Notes under the pieces: generated by a model
Seen by the model: only the letters and a program-made list of their open reading frames with translations
Told to the model about the DNA's origin: nothing
Databases searched by the model: none
DNA from: Stenopsyche tienmushanensis
Taxonomy: Eukaryota; Arthropoda; Insecta; Trichoptera; Stenopsychidae
Assembly (NCBI GenBank): GCA_008973525.1
Contig: WACJ01000345.1
Coordinates: 186,001-250,000 of the forward strand
DNA length: 64,000 bases
Reading direction: 5' to 3'
Position numbers and translations under genes: made by a program
In this document: in pieces, positions 23,401 through 34,399 of the stretch
How positions within the stretch are numbered: position 1 is the stretch's first letter
How the letters are laid out: each line of letters opens with the position of its first letter

Positions 23401-26400
23401 AGAAAGCATATTATTTTGAATTGGTTTTTCCAGATTTTTCAAATATTGTGAAATTATGTTAATTCGTTATTATAAATTTTATACAAGCCTATGCGAGATT
23501 TATTAAATTATATAAATTTGGCCAATTTTTTTTAAGAAATGTAACTAATTAATAAGTGTTTTTTATTATTATTTATTAATTTATCGATTAACGTCATGTT
23601 ACATTTTTACAGATTGAATCGGCTCTAGAAATAATGTCTAGTGTTATGTTTGATATTAAAGTCGCATTTGAACAAATAATGGAAACATTGTTGCCTAATT
23701 ATCTAGAAAAAGATGATTTTTTTAATAATAAGATACAAGATCTCAAAGCGCATGATTATACTAAAATAAAAAATTTGCACCAAAAAATTACCTACACTGT
23801 AATGCATCTTTTACAAAAAAAGTGAGTTAAAATAACCTATTAATTTATCTATTTATACAATAGAACTAACAAATTTTATTAATAATTTTATCCAATAGTT
23901 ATTTAGGAATTTATAAGTTTTTAATATTTTAAGTATGTGGAATGACTGAATACTCACTAAGATATAATTTTAACTCAAAAACTTAATATCAATTGCCTTT
24001 TGAGTGGGATGTTTGAATTTATTGCATTGGCGGACACGTCTGCATAATGAATCATTTTTGGTATGAAAAATGACTGCACGTGTCGAAGTGTCCCCATCGC
24101 GTTAATGCATGATCTTTCATAATCCCTTAAATTTAAATAGATTCTGAGATCTTAATTCTATAGTAGATTGAAAATCTGTTTTAGCATGGTAGTCAATACT
24201 ACTACTATATTATCTTTATATTTACGATCTATCTGACAGATATTCAGCGTTGTCAATATTGATGAGAAAAGGCATTAACAATCTTTCTATTTCGTCTGCT
24301 GAAATTTATCAGGTACAATGGCGGACTTACCTATAAGCGCAGACAGCGCACATATCGGACCTCAAAAATTAAGGGGGCTTTATAAATATAAAGGGGTGTC
24401 AAAAAGCCCCCCCCCCCCCCAGATTCAAGAATATATACTCTTCCCTTGAAATATACGTTTTCAATTATACGCGTCATGTAGAAATCGTGGTTGAACACCA
24501 ACCTTCAATTGAATAACTAGGCCGTTTACTCTGATGCCACACAATAGAGAAATCGTTATAGAAAACCGCGCATATCGAGGGTTGAATAGCAGAATTTGTG
24601 CCAGGCTAAAATTCAAATGGGTCCAAGAGGCCTCAAACTTTAATTGCGCCAAGGGGCTCTCAAATGCTAAATTCGTCACCGATCAGGTAGATTAAATACA
24701 GTATTTATACGCCAAATTAAACCTTTTTCATTTCAAGTCAAACCTCTTTCAATTCAAGTTAAACCTTTTCAACTCAAGTTAAAAATTTTCATTTCAAATA
24801 ACATATTATAGTTATTCAATGCTAAAATTCTGTACGGTTTGTTTGTTTGTTACATTGAATTCAACCCATCAACCATTTTTTATTTAAAAAGTTGTCGTTT
24901 TATAGTCAGCACGTAAAATTATTTATAATTAAATGCATCCAAATTTGATATGCAGTAATATCATTATTAAAGCAATGTTATAAAACAGCTACAAATTATC
25001 TTATTTTCCCGGAACCCGGGTTGAAGTTTAAGCCTTGGATTAAGGAAAGCTTAGATAAGAATTAAATATCATATGGGCCCATTGCCTGTTAAACCATGAT
25101 GTATTCAATACCGATAAGGTAGTGCTGCTTTGCCATCCAAAATACATTAATTTCAAAACGAGGCAAACCATGCCCTGTTTCAAAATGTCCAAATATATAT
25201 TGATTATCAGTAAGAAAATATAAAATATGTATGGTTTTTCTAATTTTATTACAATATTATGAATCTAGATTGAAAAATAAATACCATAGCAAAATAATTG
25301 GAAGAAAATGCTTTTTCGAAAAACACTGTAGAAAATTTTCAAAATTAATCATTAAGTAAGAACTTAATTATTTAAAGTAGTTATTCAAGTTTTCTAGTAT
25401 TTTTTACGAAATAAATTTACTGCAAAAACAATTTTCGTTTTTTTTTGTTGCCTTGTTTATTTCAACCTGTTTCTTAATGGAAAACATTATAATATTGATT
25501 AATGGAACAGTCTGCAGTAGTCAACTTTTTCAAGAAGTGTGGTTATAGCTGTTTAAAAGATAGCTATCATAGACGATAAGATAACAAATGTTATTAAATA
25601 TAGCTGGAGCTCCTGTAAATGTAGACAAAATTAAGCCCTATATAAACATTTGGTTTGGAATGCTATGCATATCTTGTATCTGAATCAAATTCAATTTTGA
25701 GGAACGAATCGAAAAAAATGAGAAGGTTAAAAGTGGTCCTTTTTCATTTTTCTGCATATTCTGAAGCATATATTTTTTACACAGTTTTCAAACATCTATA
25801 TTTAGACGTAATCGGCAGTCAAAAATATTTGTTATATAAAAATATATATAACTTTTAAAATAAAAAACTACCATAGAGCTTAAATTTAAATACATATAAT
25901 ATGTATGTATGTACATTCATCAATTACATATAAGATATATTTTTATCACATTTATCATTTTATTTATCCTATTCTCTTAAAAAATGATGGATCACTGTAG
26001 AATCTGCACATTCAAATTATTTGATAAAAAAATCAGTTGATTTTGTAAAATATCATCGTTACAGTTGAGATAAATACATTTTGTTCATTTTTTAATATAA
26101 ATATATTGAATATAAAGGTAGGATTTAGTACATTCATGTTGTTCTGCGTCTAAAACTATCTAACATAGTAGGAATGTTAAAAAATAATCAAAATGGTTGA
26201 GATAAATGCAAATATTTATAATTTACAAAACATAAACTATGCAAAGATTTTAATCCTGTTCTTTTACAATGAAGATTAATGATTTTTTTTTTTAACAAAA
26301 CTACAATTATTTTTGGATAATAGAAGTTTTATAGGATACAAGAGAAGTGAGATGCTTATTAATTTGGTAACTAGAAAAGTTAAATATAAAAATTACAGAA

Positions 26401-29400
26401 TATACCTGGGCTTCATGTAACCCTGCCTTATACAACACGTTTTTGACATAACACGGTTGATGAGTTTTGACATATTTATGCAAAAAATAACGTTTTATTT
26501 TGTACAGTCATGGATCGCGCCATGATTAATCAAACCGTACATAATTACTAATCACGATGATATAATACCAATTTGTTATAATTAGGCTCGGGCGTATACC
26601 TCGTATAGCATGGATTTGTAGTACACGATGTTTTTGTGGAACCATATGACCGTGTTATACGAGGCCAATGTGAATTTCACATCAATAAAAATGTGGCATT
26701 CAATGTATATGTTACAGTCAAAACTCGTATTTAATTAGAACGCGTTTTAATAGTTGAAACTAGTTTGTATTATCTTTATGACTAGAACTGAACGCTGGTC
26801 AAATATTAATTTAAAACTAGGTAAAACTCGTTTTAATAAAATGACTCAGTTAAAACTGTTTTGACTGAGGTAAAACTAAAAACATTATTTAAATAAAAAA
26901 TGTTGATATTACAAGAAATTCAAGAGACAAATGTATCTTTGTGTATGTCGAAAAGGTGCTTTTATAAGATAAAAGGCAACCTCTGTAACTCGAAATGCCA
27001 TAATAGTTGCCACGAAATGCCTTGCAATAACATGTAATGGAAACTAGTTTATATTATTTTATTTTTGCATGATTTTAATTAATAATTTATTGATTTGTAT
27101 TGAATTATTTATCCCAAACATGTTTATTAAATTAGTTTTAAGTAATTTTCAAAGTTAAAACTAGTTTTATCTTAAATCCAAACAAGTACAGCAGAAAAAT
27201 CTAGTTATAACTAGGTTATTCTAGATGCAATGCAGTATAAACTAATTCCAACTAGTAAAAACGCGTTTTAAGTAAATACAGTTTTAACTGTAGCATAAAT
27301 AATTTCATTGTGCAAATAATATCCATCATATCTTGGATCTTATAATCAGGACTTCAAACTGTTATTTTTTTCATATCGATTTTGGTTTCGGTTACGTTCC
27401 TAACATTTATATCGGTTCGGTTGCGGAATTTTATATATTTTATTTTTCCCTGAACCCAAAAGGGTTCCTGGCACAATAACGGTTCTTCCGATTATCGGTT
27501 TCGTTCCGGTTCGAAGCCCTGCCTATAAAGATATAATTTATGGAGAAAATATTATCATCTCGAAATGTTCAAAATAAATATTCCAAGATTTATGTAGAAA
27601 AGTGAGTTTTAAAATAAAAAACGTTTTTTGTTTGTTGATAAAACTCTGATTTCAAATACACTATTAAAGCGATTGATAAATTTGATTTCAGAGAATGTTT
27701 TTTTGAAATGACCGAAAGCATCAAAGTTCGATCTATATTGTGCAATTTAGATCAAATAAATGATGAACTTCCAGCGCTTATATTTAAGCTTGAAGAAATA
27801 AATGACGATTTAATCCAATGGAAGGAATTTAAATCTTGTTTTAAAATGCTCGTTAATAAAGTGGTAAGAAAGTCAAACATTTTATAATTAATTATGTACT
27901 CATTGTTTATTTTTTTCTAAAAAAAAACTTCCATTAACCTCTATACCGACGATATTTTTAGCACATACGATCGATGCTATTCAATGAAATGCAAATTTAA
28001 AAAACCTGAGGATTTTTATCGATATAAAAATAACATACATTCTATGGCTCCATGTTAATTATATAAATATGTTGTTAACTGTAATCTATCCATCGAGGCT
28101 TAAATTGCAATGCAAGGAGTTAATGCAAATTTTCTTTTTAAAATATCGTTCAGCTTTTAAATAATTGTGTTATAATTGATCATTGTACATAAGAATCATT
28201 ATCTCATTCTCTAAAGCAAGAATTTCGTTTAAATTATTCAAGATTCACAAAATCCACAAAAAGCATTTCACAAAATATTAATTTAATTTTTATTATTTTT
28301 CAAAAGTCCTATTCTAGATTTTAATATAGACAATGTTTTTTAATGTCTAGTCTGAAATCCTAAGTCAGCTAATAACATATGAAGATGCATTTCAAGAAGT
28401 GCTGAGAAAAATCTGTTCATTGGTCCAAAAAGAAATATTCACTTTAGAACTGATGCAATTAGGGATATTGCAGCCTGTTGACTACTTATTTAACACATCT
28501 GATACTAACGGTGACATTTTTTTTGTTGAAACTGAAAAAAAATATGAAAAATATTCAAATTCAAGAAGCGACCACAGTGTTAAGGTCATTGGACTATTCA
28601 TATTTTCATTGTACAAAAACTGTTGAAACGTGATATCTAATCATCTGGTTTATTTTATAGCTATCATTGACAAGCTCAATCCTCAAACCTCCTGCTGATA
28701 GTAATTTATCCAAAGCAGCTGAAAAACTTTTACAATCTGAAAAATTTACAGATATGGTATTTGAAATACCAATTCAATTGACTTCATCACAGGGTGCTTC
28801 TAGTAACAAATCATCGATTGAATTGCAAAGTTATTTTGGTAAACACTTTAATATGAAATCAGGTATTTATCACAAAAAGATATCAATTTTAGAAATAAAT
28901 ATTTTTGCTTTATTTTCACTTACGATAAACATCTAAATATTGCACTTATTCAGTAAATTAATATCATTTATATATTTATTTAAATAGAGAAAAACCATAT
29001 AAAAATTCAAGAATCAAACACTTCTGTCGAAGACAGCGGGAGTGTTTTTATAAAAGCTCACAGAGTAATCGTAGCTGCTAGATGTGATTGGTTCAGAAGA
29101 GCTTTGCAATCTGGGATGAAAGAATCTATACACAGGTAATTAATGATGTGCATTTTTAATTTTTATGGAAATGACACTTTTGATTTAAAAACTATTAATA
29201 TCCATTCAAAATTGCTACTCTATAAAAATAAGTTCATTTTAAAGAGGTATTAGTAATATTTATTCATTTAAATTTTTATTCAAATTCCTACAACATTAAG
29301 CATTGTACCAAAAACACTGATTATCTTCTTTCTAAATTATAATCGATGCTTCTATGAGCTGTAGAAAACATTAAAAAATAAATAACTGTAAGTCAGATTT

Positions 29401-32400
29401 ATAATAATAATTTATTCGCGAGATTAAATAGGGATGTGCTAGTTAATTATGTATGTTTGCACAATAGGAATGTAATCGAACAAAGTATTTTCATAAATCA
29501 ATAATATTTTTGTTGGTTGTTCTTATATAGAAAGTTAAATAGAAAAATGTCCTGTCTATTGATTTTGTTCATTTCTGTGGTGACTTTTTGCAATCCAATT
29601 TACGTTTACCATGTTTCATAGAGAATATTTAATTTTAAAAATGTGGTCGTCAGTCACAGCTCCTGTAATTTGAATCCAAGATGATTGAATTATTAATCCG
29701 ATTTTTTAATCGTAGGACTAACTACATTTACTACAGGGTGCGAGAGGAAAACTACTTTATTTGAAAGGCGCGCCCTAAAGCGACAGTTATTCCGAAAAGC
29801 GACTTTTTAAGTATTTTTTGTTCGACGGCTTCTCTTTTTCGTACCTATTTATTTTCTCGTTTCGGGAATAGTGTTCATATTAATTATGTCACCCTTCACC
29901 GAAAATTCCATATTCTTCCACCTTATTTACTAGTGATACCTGAACGCGTTCGCCACCATATTCGGAAGATATATAGAAACAATCAGAGTTCAAAATTATA
30001 TTAGATCTACTGGAAAGTGACTTCAGTTTTTATCTGATACCTGTATCGTTTTGATATTTTTTGCCCTTTCCAATTTTATAAGAATAGAAACAAGTAATAT
30101 AAGATAATCGAAGGGTGCTAGGAACGGAAAGTTTGGTGGATGTGACAGAATTTTCCAGCCTAGCCCTGCGAGTTTCTGACGATGCAGTACGATGTCCTTT
30201 CTATTGAACATTATCGGCCTCTTTTTGAGAAGTGTTCTTTTTAAATTATCCAATTGCTGACAGAACCTCTTCTAATTTAGTTTTTCATTCGATTTTAACA
30301 GTTTAAAATATATTGGTATTTGAATGTTCCACCATATACACAACATTCTCTTACTCAGGCTCAAATTCAGTTTAAAGTTGGAGGGGGCAAGTTTTCCAGT
30401 TTCACAATGTGCCCTTTTCCTTGTTGTTGATGTCTTCATAGGTAATCCACTTTTCATTCCCAGTTATTATCCGGTCCAAGAAGGGTTTGATTTTTTTCCG
30501 TGCAATGCAAGCAGAGATTTACATAAGACGACTCAAATTTTTCTCACTTAACTCATGTGGCACTAGGGAATCCAATTCCGGGATCCCCGATCTCAGGATC
30601 CCGGGATCCCGGACAGTTTTAGGTACTTAAGAATCCCGGGATTATAAAACGTAATCCCGAAAATTTCGGGGTTGAAATTTTTATCGAACAGAAATAGTAC
30701 ACCTCACCAACACAATGAGGGCTACTAAATCGAGACATTCCCGACGAAATCTGGACGCTTGGAAACAGTGGCGTAATTACTAATTGGCGAACTTAGGCGA
30801 CACCCAGGGACGGTGACTGTCTAATCTACGTATACATCTATAGCGTACATGTATGTTTTTCAAATTGTTATATTTACCTTCCCCACCGGTGATGTATTTA
30901 CTACACCTCGACGAATAATGGGAATATAGATATGAAATATAATAGATATGGGGTTCAAAATTTTCGTATTCCTCCGTAATATAATTACGAATGACATCAA
31001 AGTATTATAGTATATAAGTATTCATCTGCAGCGACGGAAATAAATTGTTGGGAAATCGGGAATTTTGCGAGTTTTAGTCCGTGTCTCAGCAGAAAGGAAT
31101 TTTATCAGTCACATTGATGGTGTTTTACGAAAATGGGGACTCACGCAGTCATCAACTCGAACTAGCATTTAAATATCTGATGACGATACCTCCAACGAGT
31201 GTGGAGGCTGAGCGTGCATTTTCAGCAGCAAGTTGCCTGACTTCCAAAATCAGATCCATACTAAATGACGAAACACTAATGTTTAATGTTAATTTTACTT
31301 CTGGCATATTTTCAAAATAATATTTGAGTTTTTTAGTGTTTTTTTTTAATTGTATTTTTATCTATTCTTAAATAAATAAAAGTATTTGGCTTTTAAGTGA
31401 TTTTTTATATTGAACAAATGGACTTATTAGTAATTTTTGATCAAATTTATCAATGTATTTTCTTAAAATATTGAAAATCCCAATCTTGGGATCCCGGGAC
31501 TGATCCTGGGATTGTCTAATGAAATCCCGAAATCCCGGGATCGAAATTTTGGTTCGGGATTGGATTCCCTATGTGGCACCTATCTCAAATATATTTTCAC
31601 ACCGATCATAGTTTCCGAATATGGTCTGAAATTATTTTTTGGGTGGAATTAAGTCTTTCTGCAATCTCCGATGTTATCATAAAAGGATTTTACTATAACA
31701 AGATCTTAATAATATCATCATTGATCAAAGATGTTCACCCAGAAAATGGTTTGGAAAGTGGCAGAAAAGTCGAAATTACCACCTTCTGCATGTTCTATCA
31801 GAAACTGTACCTTCATCAAACACTTTTAATAAATTTTTCAGGGCGATTAGTAAACCTAGGGGTTTAGGGTTTTCTTTCTCGGAATAACTGTCGTTTCAGA
31901 GAACGCGTTTCAAATAAGGATGTTTTCCTACATAAATACATTATAGAATTTAAAAAAGTAGCCACAAATTTGTAAACTTTCCATCTTGTGACTTCCTACA
32001 ACATGGAACCTATCCAGTGCTGGATTAACTCACAAGAAAAGCAAGCACGCTTTTATTAAATGAATTAAATATATAGCTAATTTCAAAATAAAATGAATAA
32101 ATTTGGTTTATAAATTATTTTATACATGTAACAGCATTATTTTCTATTAATATCCTAATTTGAATTGAATAATTGTATTATTAATAAATTTCAGGCACAT
32201 CATAGTTCATGATACTTCTCCAAATATATTTAAAAAGCTCTTGCATTATTTATATACTGGAAAACTTGATATACATCTTACGACAGCAGACCAACTTACA
32301 GAAATCATTTTACTGGGAGACAGATATGAGTTAGATGCCTTAAAATTTGCTTGTGAACAGTCGTTATCGTTACACCACTTGGATAAGGAAAATGTCTTTT

Positions 32401-34013
32401 TTTATTTAAATTTTGCTGACCAATACAATGCAAAATATTTAAGGGTAAGAATATTTTTAATACACATGAACGTCAAAAATATTTTGAACTCAATTACCAG
32501 CCACTAAACTAATAATTTTTCAACTCTGTTATTAATCATGTGCATGTCTAATTAAATCAAGTGCTTTATTTAGCTGCATAAACAATTGCTTAATTTTTAT
32601 CTCTATCATTTTTTAACTATTGTCAGTTACTATTTTTTGGTGATATTTGTGAAGAATTGTATATTTTTACTTAACTTTTGGCTTTAATTAAACTATGTCA
32701 AAAATTTTAAGCTTACAAATCTACTATACCAGCGGTTTTTAAACTGGGGTCCATGGACTGGGGTCCGTGAAGCCATTACCGGGAGTCCACGAAAATATAA
32801 AAATAAACATTTAACTGTACTTGAACAAGATATTTTAGTGGAATTATTTACAGAAAACATTATAAGATGATCTATTTTGATTAAGAAATGTATGTTTGTT
32901 TGAAAAATTAAGTCTCAAAAACCACGTAAAATGTTGGGATGGATTAAAAGGTTGAAATGGGATCCGCCAAAAAAAAAATTGGTTCAAAAGGGAGTCCGCG
33001 AAAAAAAGAGGGGGGGGGGGGGTCCGCGAACTACATAAGTTTAAGAACCCTTGTACTATACCATAAAATCACACAATCTTTTGAAAACATATGTATATTT
33101 TGTATGATAACTAAAGGTAGGTGTTAATAATAAAAGTTTATTTTGTATATTTCAGAATTCATGTATAGAATATATAGCAAAAAAAGATCTTTTTATGGGA
33201 GACTCATTCTCAGAACTTTCACCTGCTATGAAATCCGAGATCCTGAATTTTTCCAGATTTTTTTGGTCGTCAAAAAAAAATAATGCTGATTGCTATTTTG
33301 GAAGACATAATGGTATTGATCAATCGAATATGTTTCTTTTGGAGAACCTCAACATAGATGGTGTAAATATTTTATTTCACTTAATTTTTAAATAAATAAG
33401 ACAATCCTTTATAAATAATGTGTAAAATCTCTAAAATTATATGCGCTAAAAATAGATAGATAAAAATGTATACGATCATATAATATTATATAATCTACAT
33501 ATATTTTTAACTAGTAAACCCTTGTTCCGAATATATTGTCAAAACAATCGATCAAGTTGAATCTTTTCCTGATAGATTTGCACAGTGTAGTTTTAGAAGA
33601 TAGATTTGGCTTCTACTTATAAAAAAAAAACTATCAATACATATTCTAATTATCTAAAAAAACTTGTTAAATATTTAATTTCGTTTAATTAAACGCGTCT
33701 ATTTCATTTTTAAAAATATCGGAGCAAGTATTATAGAAATCCAACTTTCTAGAGCACTGTTTCAATTATATGATGAGAACGACTAGGTGTTTATTGCTTA
33801 GATAATAATTTTAAAAAATATACATTTCAGGATTCTAATTCAGATTGTAGTACTGATGATTTTTCTGTTGATAAAACGAGATTAAACGAGTGCTTGGAGC
33901 ATTTGCGTCACGTTCTTGGTCCACATGTGCCAATAAAAGAACTCAACAGGATTGCATTAGCGGCCGATTGTGATGTCAATAGAGCAATTAACTTTTATTA
34001 TTCTCAAAATTAG
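14497..34013 (+). CDS. two-BTB/POZ-domain protein with UBA-like C-terminus
   Basis: Sixteen exons: 14497-14586, 14714-14766, 14840-14999, 16105-16275, 19262-19351, 20672-20924, 22364-22504, 22576-22790, 23613-23821, 27692-27863, 28351-28584, 28661-28862, 28988-29135, 32195-32444, 33156-33362, 33831-34013. They join in frame to about 925 residues. Order: an N-terminal beta-rich region (30-130) that I cannot name; BTB 1 (about 138-265; HGFFSDVTIK, FHVHSTILGL, IIHWLYSEYL), interrupted by a 30-residue exon; a long helical middle (270-600); BTB 2 (about 612-800; SEKFTDMVFEI, KAHRVIVAARCDWFRRAL, IIVHDTSPNIFKKLLHYLYTG); and a C-terminal UBA-like helix bundle (about 895-923; LNRIALAADCDVNRAINFYY). 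BTB 2 is the best conserved. BTB proteins usually act as dimeric adaptors, often for Cullin-3 ubiquitin ligases; a UBA-like end would suit that, but this is inference. The first exon is the weakest part (donor GTCGGA), so the start may differ. I do not recognise a gene name. Confidence 0.85.
15000..16104 (+). other. intron 3 of the two-BTB gene
   Basis: The transition from the GC-rich island to AT-rich sequence occurs inside this intron near 15.25 kb. I see no exon, element or RNA gene in it. Confidence 0.5.
16419..18388. mobile_element. Tc1/mariner-superfamily element (about 2 kb)
   Basis: Lies in intron 4 of the two-BTB gene. The ends are CAAGTGTGCCAAAAGT and, as reverse complement of the right end, CAGTGTGCCAAAAGT, each next to a TA dinucleotide (16417-16418 and 18389-18390). 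This is the typical TA target duplication. I could not identify a transposase frame, although minus-strand open pieces occur around 16.7-17.3 kb. Confidence 0.7.
18533..19109. mobile_element. Tigger/pogo-like non-autonomous element 1
   Basis: 577 bp in intron 4 of the two-BTB gene. The left end is CACCCGAACTTCGCTTAACA and the right end, reverse complemented, is CACACATTCTTCGCTTAACA. TA flanks both sides (18531-18532, 19110-19111). The TTCGCTTAACACG core resembles Tigger/pogo termini. A Tigger/jerky transposase fossil lies at 63190-63470. Confidence 0.7.
19355..20397 (-). mobile_element. mariner element abutting a splice donor
   Basis: 1.04 kb between 16-bp inverted repeats AGTCCAAAAGTTCGTG (left) and the same sequence inverted at the right end. 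The minus-strand frame at 20248-19892 is a decayed mariner transposase N-terminus: ENRYKR-like start, RTAQ, SGHPVNFDNNVLKNLM in the helix-turn-helix linker region. The left end begins three bases after exon 5 of the two-BTB gene, so the donor GTAAGT is composed of target GTA plus element AGT. The right flank has GA in place of the expected TA. Confidence 0.85.
21028..22115 (-). mobile_element. mariner element (second family)
   Basis: 1.09 kb in intron 6 of the two-BTB gene, flanked by TA (21026-21027 and 22116-22117). Termini are CGAGGGGGATTCAAATG and, inverted, CGAGGGGGGTTCAAATA. The minus strand encodes a mariner transposase: VFWDSKGILLIDFL and AYYCRLLDEAKAAYR in the catalytic half, and FGPLIEILGGQRFQDN with SDGIKKL near the C-terminus. 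It is broken by stops and by an inserted repeat at about 21483-21645. Confidence 0.88.
21483..21645. repeat. repeat inserted in mariner; relative at 59550-59710
   Basis: This piece interrupts the catalytic region of the mariner at 21028-22115. It matches 59550-59710 in sequence and order, including CCTAGC(T/C)A(T/C)GGAGA and GGCTGTTGAGGATAGT. Class unknown. Confidence 0.65.
24316..24681. mobile_element. non-autonomous hAT element, family B copy 1
   Basis: 366 bp in intron 9 of the two-BTB gene, with a perfect 8-bp target duplication ATCAGGTA (24308-24315 and 24682-24689). Termini are CAATGGCGGACTTACC and, inverted, CGGTGACGAATTTAGC. A poly-C run sits near 24410. Its inner segment (TGTAGAAATCGTGGTTGAAC onward) is shared with 34133-34377 and, inverted, with 62114-62363. 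Confidence 0.82.
24719..24800. repeat. short tandem repeat, unit about 20-21 bp
   Basis: Four imperfect consecutive units of the form AAACCTTTTTCATTTCAAGTC, just after the hAT copy in intron 9 of the two-BTB gene. Confidence 0.6.
26405..26670. mobile_element. Tigger/pogo-like non-autonomous element 2
   Basis: About 266 bp in intron 9 of the two-BTB gene. The right end, inverted, is CATTGGCCTCGTATAACACG; the left is CCTGGGCTTCATGTAAC. TA precedes the left end; TG follows the right. Its middle (GATTAATCATGGCGCGATCC on the minus strand) matches the element at 57393-57634 in opposite orientation. Confidence 0.6.
26715..27290. mobile_element. TA-flanked MITE with long inverted repeats
   Basis: 576 bp with imperfect inverted repeats of about 50 bp. 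The left starts CAGTCAAAACTCGTATTTA and the right, inverted, CAGTTAAAACTGTATTTAC; both continue into an AACGCGTTTT block. TA flanks both ends (26713-26714, 27291-27292). The interior is rich in AAACTAGTTT-like motifs. No coding capacity. Lies in intron 9 of the two-BTB gene. Confidence 0.75.
29733..31930 (-). mobile_element. mariner element split by a hAT insertion
   Basis: Inverted termini are visible at about 29735-29815 and 31880-31930; both contain AGGAAAAC, TTATTTGAAA and CGACAGTTATTCCG blocks. The minus strand encodes a decayed mariner transposase. N-terminal pieces lie right of 31580 (DEGTVSDRTC, SEIAERLNSTQK) and catalytic pieces left of 30560 (LSKRMLCIWWN, QKLAGLGWKILSHPP, LAPFDYLIL). 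The hAT element at 30564-31571 sits between the two halves. Outer boundaries are approximate. It lies in intron 13 of the two-BTB gene. Confidence 0.85.
30564..31571 (+). mobile_element. deleted hAT element nested in mariner
   Basis: 1008 bp with terminal inverted repeat TAGGGAATCCAATCC-like at both ends and a perfect 8-bp target duplication TGTGGCAC (30556-30563, 31572-31579). Subterminal regions are full of GGGATCCCGGGAT repeats. The plus strand retains only the C-terminal hAT dimerisation segment (31156-31300; PPTSVEAERAFSAA, then LTSKIRSILNDET). The rest of the transposase is gone. Confidence 0.9.
32730..33053. mobile_element. non-autonomous hAT element, family A copy 2
   Basis: 324 bp in intron 14 of the two-BTB gene with a perfect 8-bp target duplication TACTATAC (32722-32729, 33054-33061). 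Termini are CAGCGGTTTTTAAACTGGGG and, inverted, CAAGGGTTCTTAAACTTATG. A poly-G run of about a dozen bases lies near 33010, as in copy 1. Confidence 0.88.
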
Positions 34014-34132
34014 CAAAGCTAAATATGACATGGTTTTGCATAAGACTATAATATTCACATATCAGCACTGCTTGCACCTAATATTTCTGGTGTTACTTAT
34101 CTATTTTACCATTGTTATCAAATTATCTATAA

Positions 34133-34377
34133 CAGCGGTTCTTAAACTGGGGTTCGCAGCATGTAGAAATCGTGGTTAAAATACCAACTTTCAATTGAAT
34201 AACAAGGACGCCCTCCGCTTACATGTCGCGTTATTATGAAATCGTAATAGGAAACCGCGCAAATCGAAGGCTGAAGGCCAGAATTTGAATACGTAAAATG
34301 TTTAGGGTTGGGATGGGTTTCGCAAAAATGATTGTTTAAGTGAGGGTCCGATAACTACATAAGTTTAAGAACCGCTG
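34133..34377. mobile_element. non-autonomous hAT element, family A ends with family B core
   Basis: 245 bp, starting 120 bases after the stop codon of the two-BTB gene, so probably in its 3' UTR. Left terminus CAGCGGTTCTTAAACTGGGG; right, inverted, CAGCGGTTCTTAAACTTATG. Target duplications are ATCTATAA (34125-34132) and ATCAATAA (34378-34385), 7 of 8 identical. The inner part matches the family B elements at 24316-24681 and 62114-62363. Confidence 0.85.
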
Positions 34378-34380
34378 ATC

Positions 34381-34386
34381 AATAAA
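34381..34386 (+). terminator. candidate poly(A) signal of the two-BTB gene
   Basis: AATAAA directly after the hAT copy, overlapping its right target-site duplication. A second AATAAA follows about 15 bases later. These are the first canonical hexamers after the stop codon at 34011-34013, implying that the hAT copy is transcribed in the 3' UTR. Confidence 0.5.
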
Positions 34387-34399
34387 ATACAGATACAAT

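Noticed and set aside
24700..24800. Possible CRISPR-like repeat array
   Set aside because: Units are directly adjacent and diverged, without spacers, in an insect intron; it is a simple tandem repeat.
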